Part shown: piece after piece, positions 44,026 to 53,804 of the stretch
How the letters are laid out: every line of letters starts with the position of its first letter
How positions within the stretch are numbered: position 1 is the first letter of the stretch
Assembly (NCBI RefSeq): GCF_007830735.1
Contig: NZ_VLLN01000012.1
Coordinates: 1-64,000 of the forward strand
DNA: 64,000 nucleotides
Source: Geobacter argillaceus
GTDB taxonomy: Bacteria > Desulfobacterota > Desulfuromonadia > Geobacterales > DSM-12255
Direction: 5' to 3'
Translations under genes and position numbers: made by a program
Notes under the pieces: model-generated
What the model saw: only the letters and a program-made list of their open reading frames with translations
Told to the model about the DNA's origin: nothing
The model's database searches: none

Positions 44026-44929
44026 CGACGCCGGTCGGCGGGAGCAGTTCCCTGGCTGCGGCACAGAACGCCTTGGCCGCGGGAGACAGGTCGCGCCCCC
44101 TACGATGGGCGAGATACAGCATCCGTTCGATGGCAACTCCGCTGATCTCGACCACGGAGAGTTCCCCCCGTTCCAGTTCGCTCAGGACGGACAGGTCCGA
44201 GAGGAACGAAGCGCCGATACCGAGCATTACCGCCTGCTTGACAGCCTCACTGCTCCCCATCCAGGCTCGCACCCGCATTCTGCCGGGGTCAAACCCCACC
44301 TCATGCAGTGCCACCTGAACGGCCCTGCCGGTTCCGGACCCCTCTTCCCTGAGCACCAGCGGCTCTGTCTGCAAATCGTCCAGAGTCAGACGGTCAACAC
44401 CGTACCACGGGTGCTGCCGACCGACCACGAGACGGATCGAATCCTTTGTCAGCGGTTCGAAGGTCAGGGCATCGTTGTCCGTCAGGCTGCCGACCACCGC
44501 AACCTCCACCTCTTCCCTGACCAGGAGTTGCGCGACCTCGCGGCTGTCTCCCTGCCTGGTTCTGACTACCAGGGTTGGCGCACTGACCATGAGCTGTCTG
44601 ATAATCCGTGGCAGGAGGTAGGTGCACGGGATGGTACTCCCGCCAACGGCCAGCTCGGCCTCATGGCCGCCCACGAACCTGGCCATTGCCGATTCGGTCT
44701 TTTTCATGACCGCCAGGAGTTTCCGACCGTGCTGCAGGAGCAGCTTTCCCGCCTCGGTGGGGACGGCCCCCTTGCCGGTCCTGTCCAGCAGCCTGACGCC
44801 ACAGGACTCTTCCAGGGCAGCAATGTGCTGACTGGCTGTCGACTGACTGATACATGCCGCATCGGCGCCTTTGGAGAAGCTCCTGGATTCGGCAACGGCA
44901 ACGAACACCTCCAGCTGCTTAAAGTTCAT
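44003..44929 (-). CDS. LysR family regulator
   Basis: ATG 44929 follows AGGAGC. The ~308-residue protein has an N-terminal HTH (SFSKGADAACISQSTASQHI) and a substrate-binding domain (GSTIPCTYLLPRIIRQLM, TRQGDSREVAQLLV). The IPxxYLLP and QGDS patterns resemble a subgroup linked with selenium metabolism, but that is a recollection of the pattern only. Confidence 0.8.
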   Translation of the reverse strand: MNFKQLEVFVAVAESRSFSKGADAACISQSTASQHIAALEESCGVRLLDRTGKGAVPTEAGKLLLQHGRKLLAVMKKTESAMARFVGGHEAELAVGGSTIPCTYLLPRIIRQLMVSAPTLVVRTRQGDSREVAQLLVREEVEVAVVGSLTDNDALTFEPLTKDSIRLVVGRQHPWYGVDRLTLDDLQTEPLVLREEGSGTGRAVQVALHEVGFDPGRMRVRAWMGSSEAVKQAVMLGIGASFLSDLSVLSELERGELSVVEISGVAIERMLYLAHRRGRDLSPAAKAFCAAARELLPPTGVVTTLPPL

Positions 44930-44975
44930 ATCGGCTCCTGTCGCTCTGGACAACTCTTCTTTTCGGAATGAATAC

Positions 44976-45004
44976 TTGACCTGAATGAATCAGCCAAGGA
45001 TAAT
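44976..45004 (+). promoter_or_regulatory. Sigma-70 promoter upstream of the truC remnant
   Basis: TTGACC (44976-44981) and GATAAT (44999-45004), 17-base spacer. Confidence 0.45.
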
Positions 45005-45143
45005 GCGGGCGCTATTCCGCACTGGACCGCTCGCCGTAATTGCCGCTCCGGGTCCCGCAACCATTCCGAACTCTGGCGGCAATTGAAATCACTCTCCCTG
45101 CTGTGACACAAAAGTAGCCACCCGAAAGCGCGTCAGGAAGAAC

Positions 45144-45410
45144 ATGCAAACCGCCGACTCAAAGCACAGCCGGGAACAACTTGCAATCATCTACCAGGAT
45201 GACGTCATGGTCGCCGTCAACAAACCGTCCGGGCTGCTGCTCCATGCCGCGGAACTCACCCCCACCCCGTTACCGGTGCCCCTGTAGAACTCATCGCACC
45301 GCTTGGCCGCGACCTCATGGAACTGCTGACACAGCTCGGCTGGCTGGCTTGCCTGCCTGAGCATTGGCACGATTCTCCCCAACCCTGCCGACCCTCATTT
45401 CAAGAGCTTC
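45144..45410 (+). pseudogene. Internally deleted RluA/TruC-type pseudouridine synthase
   Basis: ATG 45144 starts a frame with LAIIYQDDVMVAVNKPSGLL, the N-terminal signature of TruC/RluA enzymes, ending at TAG near 45287. In another frame the next ~110 bases read PVELIAPLGRDLMELL and GWLACLPEHW, resembling the C-terminal end of the same enzyme family. The catalytic centre (about 200 residues) is missing. It is therefore a decayed gene. Confidence 0.55.
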
Positions 45411-46231
45411 ACTAACGCTTTTTTCCCCACCGTCTCCTCGATGACCTGAAGCCCCCGCTGGAGTGTCTCTGCCAGTTCCGTGGACCGATGGGCATCGCTT
45501 CCCAGGTTGGTGTAGATCCCCTTGTCAAGAAGCGTGAGCGCCCGGCGCTGCACCTCGCCACCAAATTTCCCGGCAAAACTCCCAATATCGGCCTGAAACC
45601 GGCACCCCATCTCCGTGATGCGCTCTAACAGAGAGACGTTCGGTTGGATCGAAACTGGCCGGGCGCCCCTCCCCGGAAGCAGATCGCTCAGGGTCTGGCG
45701 CAGATTCAGGCCTGCAGCTGGCTTTACCCCGTCGTTGGTAAAAAACACCTGACAACGCTCGGGATGGGCAATAAGCGGCGTAAATCCGGTATCCTTCACC
45801 TGCCGGAGCGACCGTTCCAGGGCCGGTGGGATTGCCTGCAGCGGTGCCTCGATCAGCAGCAGGGAGGAGTTGCCGAGCGGCAGGGGCGTTTTCAGATTGT
45901 ACAGGAGGAATTCGTCCAGGTAATACTCCATCCCCGGCAGGAGTTGCACAGGAATACCCGCAGCATCCACGGAGCGTTGCAGGGCCGCCACCTGGACGGC
46001 AACCTGGGCCGGCGTGGCCTCAAAGGCACCAACCAGCCGGTGCGGAGTGCAGTGTACCGTCTGAAATCCGGCGGCGGCGAGGATTGCAGCCATCCGAAGG
46101 GATTCCTGGACGTCGCGGGCACCGTCGTCCAGAGCTGGCAGGATATGGGAATGATAATCGGTAAACCCCAAGAGAACCTTTCCGCGGACAGCGCACAACT
46201 GCCGGTTGAATCTGGCGTCGTGCGCTGGCAT
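45395..46231 (-). CDS. CpsB/CapC-like PHP-type tyrosine phosphatase
   Basis: ATG 46231 gives ~278 residues. The signature DYHSHILPALDDGA and HPERCQVFF hold metal ligands of the PHP fold used by CpsB/Wzb-like phosphatases, which remove phosphate from tyrosine kinases controlling exopolysaccharide production. No kinase or capsule cluster is adjacent. Confidence 0.75.
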   Translation of the reverse strand: MPAHDARFNRQLCAVRGKVLLGFTDYHSHILPALDDGARDVQESLRMAAILAAAGFQTVHCTPHRLVGAFEATPAQVAVQVAALQRSVDAAGIPVQLLPGMEYYLDEFLLYNLKTPLPLGNSSLLLIEAPLQAIPPALERSLRQVKDTGFTPLIAHPERCQVFFTNDGVKPAAGLNLRQTLSDLLPGRGARPVSIQPNVSLLERITEMGCRFQADIGSFAGKFGGEVQRRALTLLDKGIYTNLGSDAHRSTELAETLQRGLQVIEETVGKKALVKLLK

Positions 46232-46311
46232 TGCTTTATTTTTACCGGATAATGTGCTAAATAGCAATCTCCCGCGCTGGCACGTAGCCAGAGAGCGCGG
46301 CAGGACAACCC

Positions 46312-47577
46312 ATGTTAACAGCCATCCTCATCGCCGACCAGCAACGCCTTCATGCCCTTGTTGCCGCCTCTCTGGGAGGCAGCGGTGTGCAACTGACCAT
46401 TATCAGCAGCCTGGCCAGCGGCATTGAGCAGGCTGTCGCAACGCCTCCCGACCTCCTCTTCGTCCAGGGCCGTCTTTCCGGCCTCTCAGCCGAGATTGTC
46501 TCTCGCCACGTGGCGACCCACGTGGACCAAGCCCGCACTAAGCTCATCATCTTCGTCGAGCCCGGAGAAGAGCCGGCTCTCGCAAGGCCTCAGCTTCATC
46601 TCGATCTCGCCCTTCCGGATTCGGCGCTGGAAAGTATGATTTCCGCCTTGGTGAAGTCCGCACAGCCAGCAGCTGCTACCGGCGGCGATGAATTCATTCC
46701 CGACCCTGCTCTTGCCGGACAGAGGCCCAGCCACGATGCCACAGCACCGGCAACTGCCAGCCAGGAATCCGCTGGCATGTCGCCTCTTCCATCCACAGAA
46801 AGCACCGTTGCCACAAGGTTTGAAGAGGAATTGGATACGGAGTTGGCACGACGCGAGGAAGATCTGCGCCCGGTCAAGGTTCAAGTGCACGCAGAACCGG
46901 AACTACAGCGTTCCGGCCAGCCCCGCGTCGGTCAGGCTGAAGCAAACGAACTCGCATCAAAGTCGCGCCGCCGGGCAGTGGTGATCGTAGCGGTCGTTTT
47001 ACTGCTGGCAGCCACCATTGCCGTTGTTCAACAGATGCCTGCATCCAAAACAAGCGCACCGGGCAAGCCGCCGGCAACGATACCGTCCGCAGTTCCCACC
47101 CGGTCAAAGCCGGCACCCGCGAGCACCAAGACCGTCCCGTTGCCACCCACCACCTCCCCCCCTCCGGCGCCGGCAGCAAAGGCCAAGCCAATTGAAGCTC
47201 TTCGCGACCCGCTCCCCTCCTTTGTCCCGGGTGACCGGCGCGACGTGGCTTATGCGGCGGCCAATCCGGGCTGGGAACGGTACCAGGACGCAGGGCACGA
47301 GTACAAGGTCTTCTGGGAGAACGGCAAACTGAAGGCCGTGCAAGTGATCGACCGGAGCGGCTCAGGCCTGTCTCCAACGTTCTTTACGACGGCGATGAAG
47401 GAACTGGCCGGAGTTCGGGATTATCAGCTGGTCAGCAGAGAGGTGAAGGACAATTACCTGGTCAAGAAAGGCACCATGGGTAAGACCGGCAGCATCATCA
47501 TTTACAAGAACAAGGCCGACTCGGTTCTCCAGGCCTTTGTCATCCACTTCGATCAGGGTCAGGACAGCCGCAGATGA
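46312..47577 (+). CDS. Receiver-like N-terminus, transmembrane segment and unknown C-terminal domain
   Basis: The 421-residue protein starts like a response-regulator receiver (LTAILIADQQRLHALVAASL ... PPDLLFVQGRL). The usual phospho-Asp is absent at its expected place after DLLFV, so it would be degenerate. A transmembrane segment (about 222-242) follows a charged linker, then a Pro-rich linker and a C-terminal domain (NPGWERYQDAGHEYKVFW ... GKTGSIIIYKNK) that I do not recognise. It overlaps the LysM gene by four bases. Confidence 0.6.
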   Translation: MLTAILIADQQRLHALVAASLGGSGVQLTIISSLASGIEQAVATPPDLLFVQGRLSGLSAEIVSRHVATHVDQARTKLIIFVEPGEEPALARPQLHLDLALPDSALESMISALVKSAQPAAATGGDEFIPDPALAGQRPSHDATAPATASQESAGMSPLPSTESTVATRFEEELDTELARREEDLRPVKVQVHAEPELQRSGQPRVGQAEANELASKSRRRAVVIVAVVLLLAATIAVVQQMPASKTSAPGKPPATIPSAVPTRSKPAPASTKTVPLPPTTSPPPAPAAKAKPIEALRDPLPSFVPGDRRDVAYAAANPGWERYQDAGHEYKVFWENGKLKAVQVIDRSGSGLSPTFFTTAMKELAGVRDYQLVSREVKDNYLVKKGTMGKTGSIIIYKNKADSVLQAFVIHFDQGQDSRR

Positions 47578-48716
47578 TGCCAACGCAATCACTACACATG
47601 GCCATAATTCTGGCTGCCGCGCTCAGTCTATCCGTAGCGAGCGGACAGGCGGCAGATTCCCGCTTCGAGATCGACCTGAAAGAGCTTCCCAAGGCCACAG
47701 CGTCCCATCCCGCCAGGAGCGGGCATCTGCCATCGCAGGCGGCAAAAAAAACCTCCCCTAAAACTTCCGTACGGCATGTCGCCACTGACGGCAACGTCCG
47801 TTACACGGTCAAGTCCGGGGACCATATCTTCAAGGTCCTGATGCGGAATTTCGGCCTTTCCAACCAGCAGGCCGAGCGGCTTATCCCCGAGATCGCCCGC
47901 GTGAACGGCATTGACGATATCCGCCGACTTCGGGTAGGCCAGGAACTGCTAATACCCCTTACCCAGTCAAAGCGAACCGTAAAGCACGACACACGGTCAG
48001 GTACCGAACCCGAGCCGGCGCCACTGCCGGCACAGACAGCAGAACCCTCGGCAGAGGGGCCGGCAACACCGCCGGAGACCGCGCCATCGCCGCAACAACA
48101 GCCAGGTACAGCATTGCCGGCAGTGCCGCCCGCTGTATCGCCTGCGCCCGAACAGGCCATCGCGCCAGCACAGCAGACTGCTCCGCACCCTGACCGTCCG
48201 GCCCAATCGATACGGGTCGCAGTCCATCCGGTACCAGCCAAAGATATGAACGGTATTGTCGACATCCTGCTCGATCTCCTGGCCCCGGGGTGGGGACGAA
48301 ACCGGATCGTGGAAACCGGAAGGGAGAGCACTGACGGCTCGTATATAAGCATCAAGGTGGGCCGTTACTTCGAGCAGTCGGGGCATCGCTACATTGTCAA
48401 CAGCGAGAGTGACCCCCTCACCCTGACAATGCTCCGCCTGCTTGAAGTGAATGGTGATCGGGTGATCAACATAGGTCGCGAGGAGGGAGTTACCGCCGTC
48501 ACCTCACGTCTGGTGGCAAAAATGGAGCTCCCCCGACGTGAAGGGAGTTTCAGGGTCAAATGCCTGGATCTGCCCGGCGGGGACTTTCAACTGCAAGGGG
48601 TCTGGGTTTCTCCGGCCGCCCCCTATGGCCAGCAGTTGCTCATCACCGGGGATCAGGTGCCGAAGTGCACCGCAGAACTACTGAGCGGTGGGGAACTGCC
48701 ACTGGCGGGGAAATAA
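47574..48716 (+). CDS. Exported LysM protein
   Basis: The 380-residue protein has a signal peptide (cleavage after GQAA), a LysM domain near 75-128 (RYTVKSGDHIFKVLMRNFG ... RVGQELLIP), a Pro/Ala-rich linker and an unknown C-terminal domain. It binds peptidoglycan. It is coupled to the preceding receiver-like gene. Confidence 0.75.
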   Translation: MMPTQSLHMAIILAAALSLSVASGQAADSRFEIDLKELPKATASHPARSGHLPSQAAKKTSPKTSVRHVATDGNVRYTVKSGDHIFKVLMRNFGLSNQQAERLIPEIARVNGIDDIRRLRVGQELLIPLTQSKRTVKHDTRSGTEPEPAPLPAQTAEPSAEGPATPPETAPSPQQQPGTALPAVPPAVSPAPEQAIAPAQQTAPHPDRPAQSIRVAVHPVPAKDMNGIVDILLDLLAPGWGRNRIVETGRESTDGSYISIKVGRYFEQSGHRYIVNSESDPLTLTMLRLLEVNGDRVINIGREEGVTAVTSRLVAKMELPRREGSFRVKCLDLPGGDFQLQGVWVSPAAPYGQQLLITGDQVPKCTAELLSGGELPLAGK

Positions 48717-48778
48717 TGTTGTGCCGGAAGCGGCTTGAAGGGTTTGCCGAGAGATCTTGGCGACTGTAAAGCCTGACG

Positions 48779-49453
48779 TTACTGAGGTTCCTCGGCCTGC
48801 TTCAGGAGGCATTCGGCCTTGTAGAGTGCCGCGTCGGGCGCGAGCGGCGATGACGAGTAACGGTCAAGGAACGTGGCAAAGGTCTGTTGGGCCTGGCCGT
48901 ATTGACTGGCACGGTATTCGGCAATAGCCTTTTCATAAAGCTTCTGCTCCGCCGTCGAGGCCTGGGTAACCGGCGGCGCGGTCACGTCGGCAGCACGCGA
49001 AGCAGCCGGCAAGGGAGCAACCTTGTGGGGGGCGGCGGTGACGGGCAGAGGGGCCGTTATCGCAGTTTTTCGTGGTTTCTTCCGTTTGGCAGCCGGCGCC
49101 TGCCTGGTACTGGCTGTTGTCTCATCGCTCCTGCTCAGACCCGACTCGGTGGCGACCGGTACTTTCAGCTCTTTCCCTGCGTAAATCAGGTTGGGATTCA
49201 TTATTTCATTGAAGAGCAGGATCTGCGGGAAGTAGGAACCTTTGCCGGCATACTTGCGGGAAAGAGCGGAGAGGGTATCGCCCCGCTTGATGGTAATGCT
49301 CCGTACCAGCACACCATCACCCGGTTCAGCCAAAGCCGCCGGCTTATCCACCGGCTTCGGCTCGTACAGGTAGAATTCACCGGCTCCCCGGGCCGCTGGC
49401 ACCAAAGCCAGCACCAGCAGCGCAGCCCCCGTCATCCGCAGAAAAGTTCCCAT
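48779..49453 (-). CDS. Exported LysM protein with C-terminal TPR
   Basis: ATG 49453 (MGTFLRM), chosen because the longer frame enters the upstream gene. The ~224-residue protein has a signal peptide, a LysM domain (KRGDTLSALSRKYAGK ... ELKVPV), a basic linker and a TPR-like end (YEKAIAEYRASQYGQAQQTF). It lies 17 bases after the giant protein gene, so the two form an operon and probably work together in the envelope. Confidence 0.75.
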   Translation of the reverse strand: MGTFLRMTGAALLVLALVPAARGAGEFYLYEPKPVDKPAALAEPGDGVLVRSITIKRGDTLSALSRKYAGKGSYFPQILLFNEIMNPNLIYAGKELKVPVATESGLSRSDETTASTRQAPAAKRKKPRKTAITAPLPVTAAPHKVAPLPAASRAADVTAPPVTQASTAEQKLYEKAIAEYRASQYGQAQQTFATFLDRYSSSPLAPDAALYKAECLLKQAEEPQ

Positions 49454-49469
49454 ACGCCCCCTAGCACAC

Positions 49470-52400
49470 CTAATACACATTCCCCAGTCGATCCTGGTAT
49501 TTCAGCACATTCTTCAACTGCAGGTTCGTCCCAACCGCAGTACCGCTCTTGACGCGATAGGTGACCTTGATGCTCCGCTTTTCTCCGGCACCGAGCTCTT
49601 CGAACTTCCAGATGAAGGTGCCATCGCTCCCCTTGCTGAAACCTGGGTCAGAGGCGACCAGTTCGATCTGTTCCGGCATGAGGCTCTGGATTTCAACGAT
49701 CTTGGCCAGGCTGGAACCGCTGTTGCCGCAATCCAGCTCAAAGGTTGAAACCTGGCCCGGCTTCATTTTACCACCCTTGCCAGCCATGGCAAGATTGACC
49801 ACGGGCCGCGAATAGATCATGCTGACCGCAACAGACGCCCCTTTTGCCTTGTCGCTTTCAGGCTCGAAGGCGAGGGTAAGCGGTACGGTTACGCCATCCT
49901 TTTCCGTTGCTGATGAAGATATTTCCAGCACCACGTTGGCCACCTCTTTCGGCGCCAATGGCCCGACATGATTGATGATCGGCTCGTTTGCCTGACGCAC
50001 GCCGTCCCGGTTCAGGTCCAGGTAGAAGGCATAGACAAGTCCCTGCGGCACCACCGGCTTGAGGGAGAAGTCATCCCTGATGTTGCCCGTATTGGTGACC
50101 GTGAGCGGAACGGTCGCGGTCTGGCCCGGGATCACCACCACCTTGTCCGTATGGGCCGCTACGGCCACGCCGCTGACCGGCTGAACAACCGCTGCTGCCG
50201 AAAGGAAGGCATCCGTGCGCTTCAGGGAGAGGTTGTCGGTCACGGCACGGACAAACAGCTCCTGCCGGGCCAGCGCCTCATCCTTCAACCTGAATGCGAT
50301 TGAGAACTCTTTACTCTCACCCGACGCAAGCTGGAGCCCTTCAACGGCTACCGCCCCCTTGCCTTCTTCGCGGAAGCCGCTGGCAGAGAGGTCAACCGGT
50401 TCGTACTGGGGCGGATAGGTGAGCCGCATGGTCAACTGCCGGGCAGCGGCAGAGCCGATGTTGAGGAGGGTCACCTTGTACGGTACCCGCTCACCCGGCA
50501 GGACCTGGACCTTGTCGGTCTTGATAACTGCCCTGAGAAGCGGTGACGAGGCGATCAGGCTGATACCGCGGGACTGGGAAACGACCGGATCGAACTCGGA
50601 TGCGGCCTTTACCGGGAAGATGACCTTCTCGCCGTCAATATAACGGGACGGGATGGTGAAGAGCGCCACCCCTTTGAATTTCTCCCCGGCATTCAGTGGC
50701 GGGGTCCTGGTCAGCAGTTTGTCCGGTGCGCCAGCGGCAACGAACCGGAGCCCGTACTCGGCCGGAAACGACGACTCCAGCATGAAGCTGTCGCGGGAGT
50801 TGCCCCGGTTAGTGATCTCGAATGGAATGCTAAGCTGTTTCCCAACCTCATAGGAAGGGGCATCCGGAGAGACTGCGAAGTCCAGATCGCTGTACTGGCC
50901 CACTTCGAGGCTGAGCACCTTGGCGTTTTCACCGACAGAGGCAACGGCGGCCCCGGATACGATGCCAGGCTTGGCAGCGCCTGCGGGATAGGCGATACCA
51001 AGCTCCCGCAGCTTGGCAGTGGCAAGCGCGGCCGCCTTGCTGCCGGGATACCGGTCGACCAGGGACTTGTATTCGGCAATTGCCCGGTCGCGCAGGGCTG
51101 TGCGCTTGGCAACATCGTCCTTCCGTGGTACAGCCTGCTTCTTGGTGGTAACGGTTTTGGGCGCCGCAGTCGGTGCCTGCTTGACCGGTGCCGCTGGTAC
51201 CGGCTGCTCGGCAACGGCACTAACCGTGGGTGCTGTCCGGGCCGCGGCCTTTCCCGTGGTAACAGCCTTCTCGGCAGCCAACCGCTCCTGTTCCGCTTTC
51301 TCTTTAGCCGCCTTCTCCCTGGCAGCTTTATCCGCTGCTGCCAGACGTTCCTGTTCCGCCTTCTCTTTGGTCGCTTTTTCGGCAACCAGACGCTGCTGTT
51401 CCTCTTTTTCCCGAGCCAGCCGCTCAGCGTCGGCCTTGGCCTTGGCCGCCTTTTCGGTCGCGAGCCGCTCGGCCTCGGCCTTTTCCCTGGCAACCTTCCC
51501 GGCGGCAGCAAGGCGCTCGGCTTCCGCTTTCACGTTGGTCTGCTTTTCCGCAGCCTGCTGCCCTTTTCCCTCTTGCTCCCGAGCGATGCGGAGTGCATCT
51601 CTGCGGGCCTCTTCGGCAGCGGCCTCGTCATCGGCCTTGAACCGGGCCTCGAGTTCAGCCTGCTTGCGGGCCTTTTCCGCAGCCTTGCCCTTGCTGACCT
51701 CCAGCAGGATCGCCGCCTGGCGGGCCTGCTCGGCCACATCCTTCTCCTCGGCCAGCCGCTCTTCTTCGGTCTTTCCTTTGATGATCCGCTCGGCAGCCTG
51801 CTTGATCGCCGCAACCTCCTCGGCGGCACGCTGCTCTTCTTTCGACTTTGCCTTAGCCGCCTGCTCAGTGGCGACCTGCTCGGTCGCGGCCTTTTCACGG
51901 ACTGTCTTCTCGGCAGCAAGGCGTTCGGCTTCCGCCTTTTCCTTGGCAGCCTTCTCCATGGCCAGCTTTTCAACTGCAGCTTTTTCCCTGGCCAGCTTCT
52001 CGGCAGCCTGGCTTTCCGCGTCAGCCTTGGCCTTGGCAGCCTGTTCAGCCGCGACTTTTTCACGGCTGAACTTCTCGGCAGCCAACCGCTCCGCTTCAGC
52101 CTTTTCCTTTGTAGCCTTCTCAAGGGCAAGGCGCCCGGCTTCTGCCTTCTCCCCGGCCAGTTTCTCAGCAGCCTGGCGCTGTGCCTCGGCCTTCGCCTTT
52201 GCCGCCTGCTCAGCGGCCATCCGCTCTGCCCCAGCCTTATCTTTCGCAGCCTTCTCAAGAGCCAACCGCTCGGCTTCAGCTTTAACCCGGACCGCCTTTG
52301 CAGCAGCCAGTCGATCCGCTTCAGCCTTCTCCTGCGCAGCCTTAGCCGCTCCCGGGGCTTCAGCACTCGGTTGAGCAACCTGAGCCACCGGAGCCTGACC

Positions 52401-53804
52401 GGACAGGGCGCGATCCAGGGCACTCTGGGCATCGGCCAGATCCTTTTCAGCAGCTGCTTTCTCGGCAGTGAGCCTGGCAGTGGCCTCTTTCCGGTAAGAA
52501 CTCCGCTCACGCAGGAACATTCCGGTCAGACCCTTTTTCTCGGCAGGCTCCTGCAATTCAGCCAGAGCCTTGCTCTTTTCGGCCACGAGCTTTTCAGCGG
52601 CCTCCTTGGCTGCCCGCAACTGATCCACAGTCGTTGACGGCATAGCCGCAGTAGCGGTGACAGCTGCTGCGGCTGCTTTTCCCGCAGCAACAGGCGCTGC
52701 GACCGCCTTCTCCAGGGCGATGCGCTCTTGGCCGGCCTTCTCGGCCGTGGCCTTTTCAGCTGCCAGACGTTCCTGTTCAGCCTTTTCCCTGAACGCCTTT
52801 TCAACAGCCAAGCGCTCTGTTTCAGCCTTTTCCCTGAATGCCTTCTCGATGGCCAACCGCTCGGCTTCCGCCTTATCCCTGGCCAGTTTCTCGGCAGCCT
52901 GGCGCTCTGCCTCGGCCTTTGCCCTCGCTGCCTGCTCGGCGGCAAGCCGGTCCGCTTCGGCCTTGGCTCTCGCAGCCTGCTCGGCGGCAAGCCGGTCCGC
53001 TTCGGCCTTGGCTTTGGCAGCCTGTTCGACGGCCGCCTTTTCCCGACTGGCCTTCTCGGCAGCCAAACGCTCGGCTTCCGCCTTTTCCTTTGCCGCTTTC
53101 TCAAGCGCCAGCCGTTCGGCTTCCGCCTTGGCCCGAGCCAGTTTCTCGGCAGCCTGGCGCTCTGCCTCGGCCTTTGCCCTCGCTGCCTGGTCGGCGGCAA
53201 GCCGGTCCGCTTCAGCCTTTGCTTTGGCAGCCTGTTCGACGGCCGCCTTTTCCCGGCTGGCCTTCTCGGCAGCCAAACGCTCGACTTCCGCCTTTTCCTT
53301 TGCCGCTTTCTCCTGGGCGAGGCGCTCGGCTTCAGCCTTCTCCCGGGCAACCTTTGCCGCTGCCCCCTTGTCCTCGGCCGGCGCTTGGGCGACAAGCGGC
53401 GCCTGCACCTTGTCGACAATCGGCTCGCCCTTCTGGAACTTGCCAACGAGCGCGACCAGGTCCTCTTCGACCGTGCCCTTCAGGGGTGAATCGGGATATT
53501 CCTTGAAAAACTGCGCCATGTACTTGGCCGCGTCCTTGTTATACCCGGCCTTGAAGTTGGAGCGGGCTAGCCAGAAGATCGCCATATCCCTGAGCGGAGA
53601 GTCGGGGTACTTCTGGAGAACCTGCGACATCTTGTCGATGGCAGCTGTGTAGTCTTTTTTCTGGTAGGCGTTGAAACCGGAGATAAAAATCTGGGAATCC
53701 TGGGTGTCAATGGCAAAGGCCGGACCGGGGAGAAGGGAAAGGATCAGCAATCCCCCCAAGAGGGGCCTGACCAGGATATTCCTAAAACAATTCGCAAAAA
53801 CCAC
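49470..53804 (-). CDS. Giant exported protein: TPR, long Ala/Glu/Lys/Arg repeat, adhesin-like C-terminus
   Basis: The 1444-residue protein has a signal peptide (about 1-31, ending PAFA), a TPR-like region 35-115 (FNAYQKKDYTAAIDKM, DSPLRDMAIFWLARSNF), then about 750 residues of Ala/Glu/Lys/Arg repeats of the type AEKAAKEKAEAERLA, predicted as a long continuous helix or coiled coil. A second TPR-like stretch (AIAEYKSLVDRYPGSKAA) follows near 900. Residues ~960-1444 carry beta-sandwich repeats with TVTNTGNIRDDF-like motifs of the DUF11/NEW3 type. It looks like a periplasm-spanning or surface structural protein. The repeat DNA holds near-identical segments. The gene sits before a LysM/TPR gene. 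Confidence 0.8.
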   Translation of the reverse strand: MVFANCFRNILVRPLLGGLLILSLLPGPAFAIDTQDSQIFISGFNAYQKKDYTAAIDKMSQVLQKYPDSPLRDMAIFWLARSNFKAGYNKDAAKYMAQFFKEYPDSPLKGTVEEDLVALVGKFQKGEPIVDKVQAPLVAQAPAEDKGAAAKVAREKAEAERLAQEKAAKEKAEVERLAAEKASREKAAVEQAAKAKAEADRLAADQAARAKAEAERQAAEKLARAKAEAERLALEKAAKEKAEAERLAAEKASREKAAVEQAAKAKAEADRLAAEQAARAKAEADRLAAEQAARAKAEAERQAAEKLARDKAEAERLAIEKAFREKAETERLAVEKAFREKAEQERLAAEKATAEKAGQERIALEKAVAAPVAAGKAAAAAVTATAAMPSTTVDQLRAAKEAAEKLVAEKSKALAELQEPAEKKGLTGMFLRERSSYRKEATARLTAEKAAAEKDLADAQSALDRALSGQAPVAQVAQPSAEAPGAAKAAQEKAEADRLAAAKAVRVKAEAERLALEKAAKDKAGAERMAAEQAAKAKAEAQRQAAEKLAGEKAEAGRLALEKATKEKAEAERLAAEKFSREKVAAEQAAKAKADAESQAAEKLAREKAAVEKLAMEKAAKEKAEAERLAAEKTVREKAATEQVATEQAAKAKSKEEQRAAEEVAAIKQAAERIIKGKTEEERLAEEKDVAEQARQAAILLEVSKGKAAEKARKQAELEARFKADDEAAAEEARRDALRIAREQEGKGQQAAEKQTNVKAEAERLAAAGKVAREKAEAERLATEKAAKAKADAERLAREKEEQQRLVAEKATKEKAEQERLAAADKAAREKAAKEKAEQERLAAEKAVTTGKAAARTAPTVSAVAEQPVPAAPVKQAPTAAPKTVTTKKQAVPRKDDVAKRTALRDRAIAEYKSLVDRYPGSKAAALATAKLRELGIAYPAGAAKPGIVSGAAVASVGENAKVLSLEVGQYSDLDFAVSPDAPSYEVGKQLSIPFEITNRGNSRDSFMLESSFPAEYGLRFVAAGAPDKLLTRTPPLNAGEKFKGVALFTIPSRYIDGEKVIFPVKAASEFDPVVSQSRGISLIASSPLLRAVIKTDKVQVLPGERVPYKVTLLNIGSAAARQLTMRLTYPPQYEPVDLSASGFREEGKGAVAVEGLQLASGESKEFSIAFRLKDEALARQELFVRAVTDNLSLKRTDAFLSAAAVVQPVSGVAVAAHTDKVVVIPGQTATVPLTVTNTGNIRDDFSLKPVVPQGLVYAFYLDLNRDGVRQANEPIINHVGPLAPKEVANVVLEISSSATEKDGVTVPLTLAFEPESDKAKGASVAVSMIYSRPVVNLAMAGKGGKMKPGQVSTFELDCGNSGSSLAKIVEIQSLMPEQIELVASDPGFSKGSDGTFIWKFEELGAGEKRSIKVTYRVKSGTAVGTNLQLKNVLKYQDRLGNVY
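51240..53400. repeat. Degenerate tandem repeats inside the giant gene
   Basis: Two blocks of about 50 bases near 52886 and 53142 are identical except for single bases, and similar blocks recur across the region with phase spacing of multiples of about 45-60. They would allow recombination and length variation. Confidence 0.7.

Noticed and set aside
51240-53400. Possible CRISPR array from regular repeats
   Set aside because: The repeats are coding, degenerate and contiguous; there are no unique spacers of constant length.
51013-53652. Long plus-strand Ser/Ala/Phe-rich frames opposite the giant gene
   Set aside because: They arise from the complement of the Ala/Glu/Lys repeat and have no start signals.
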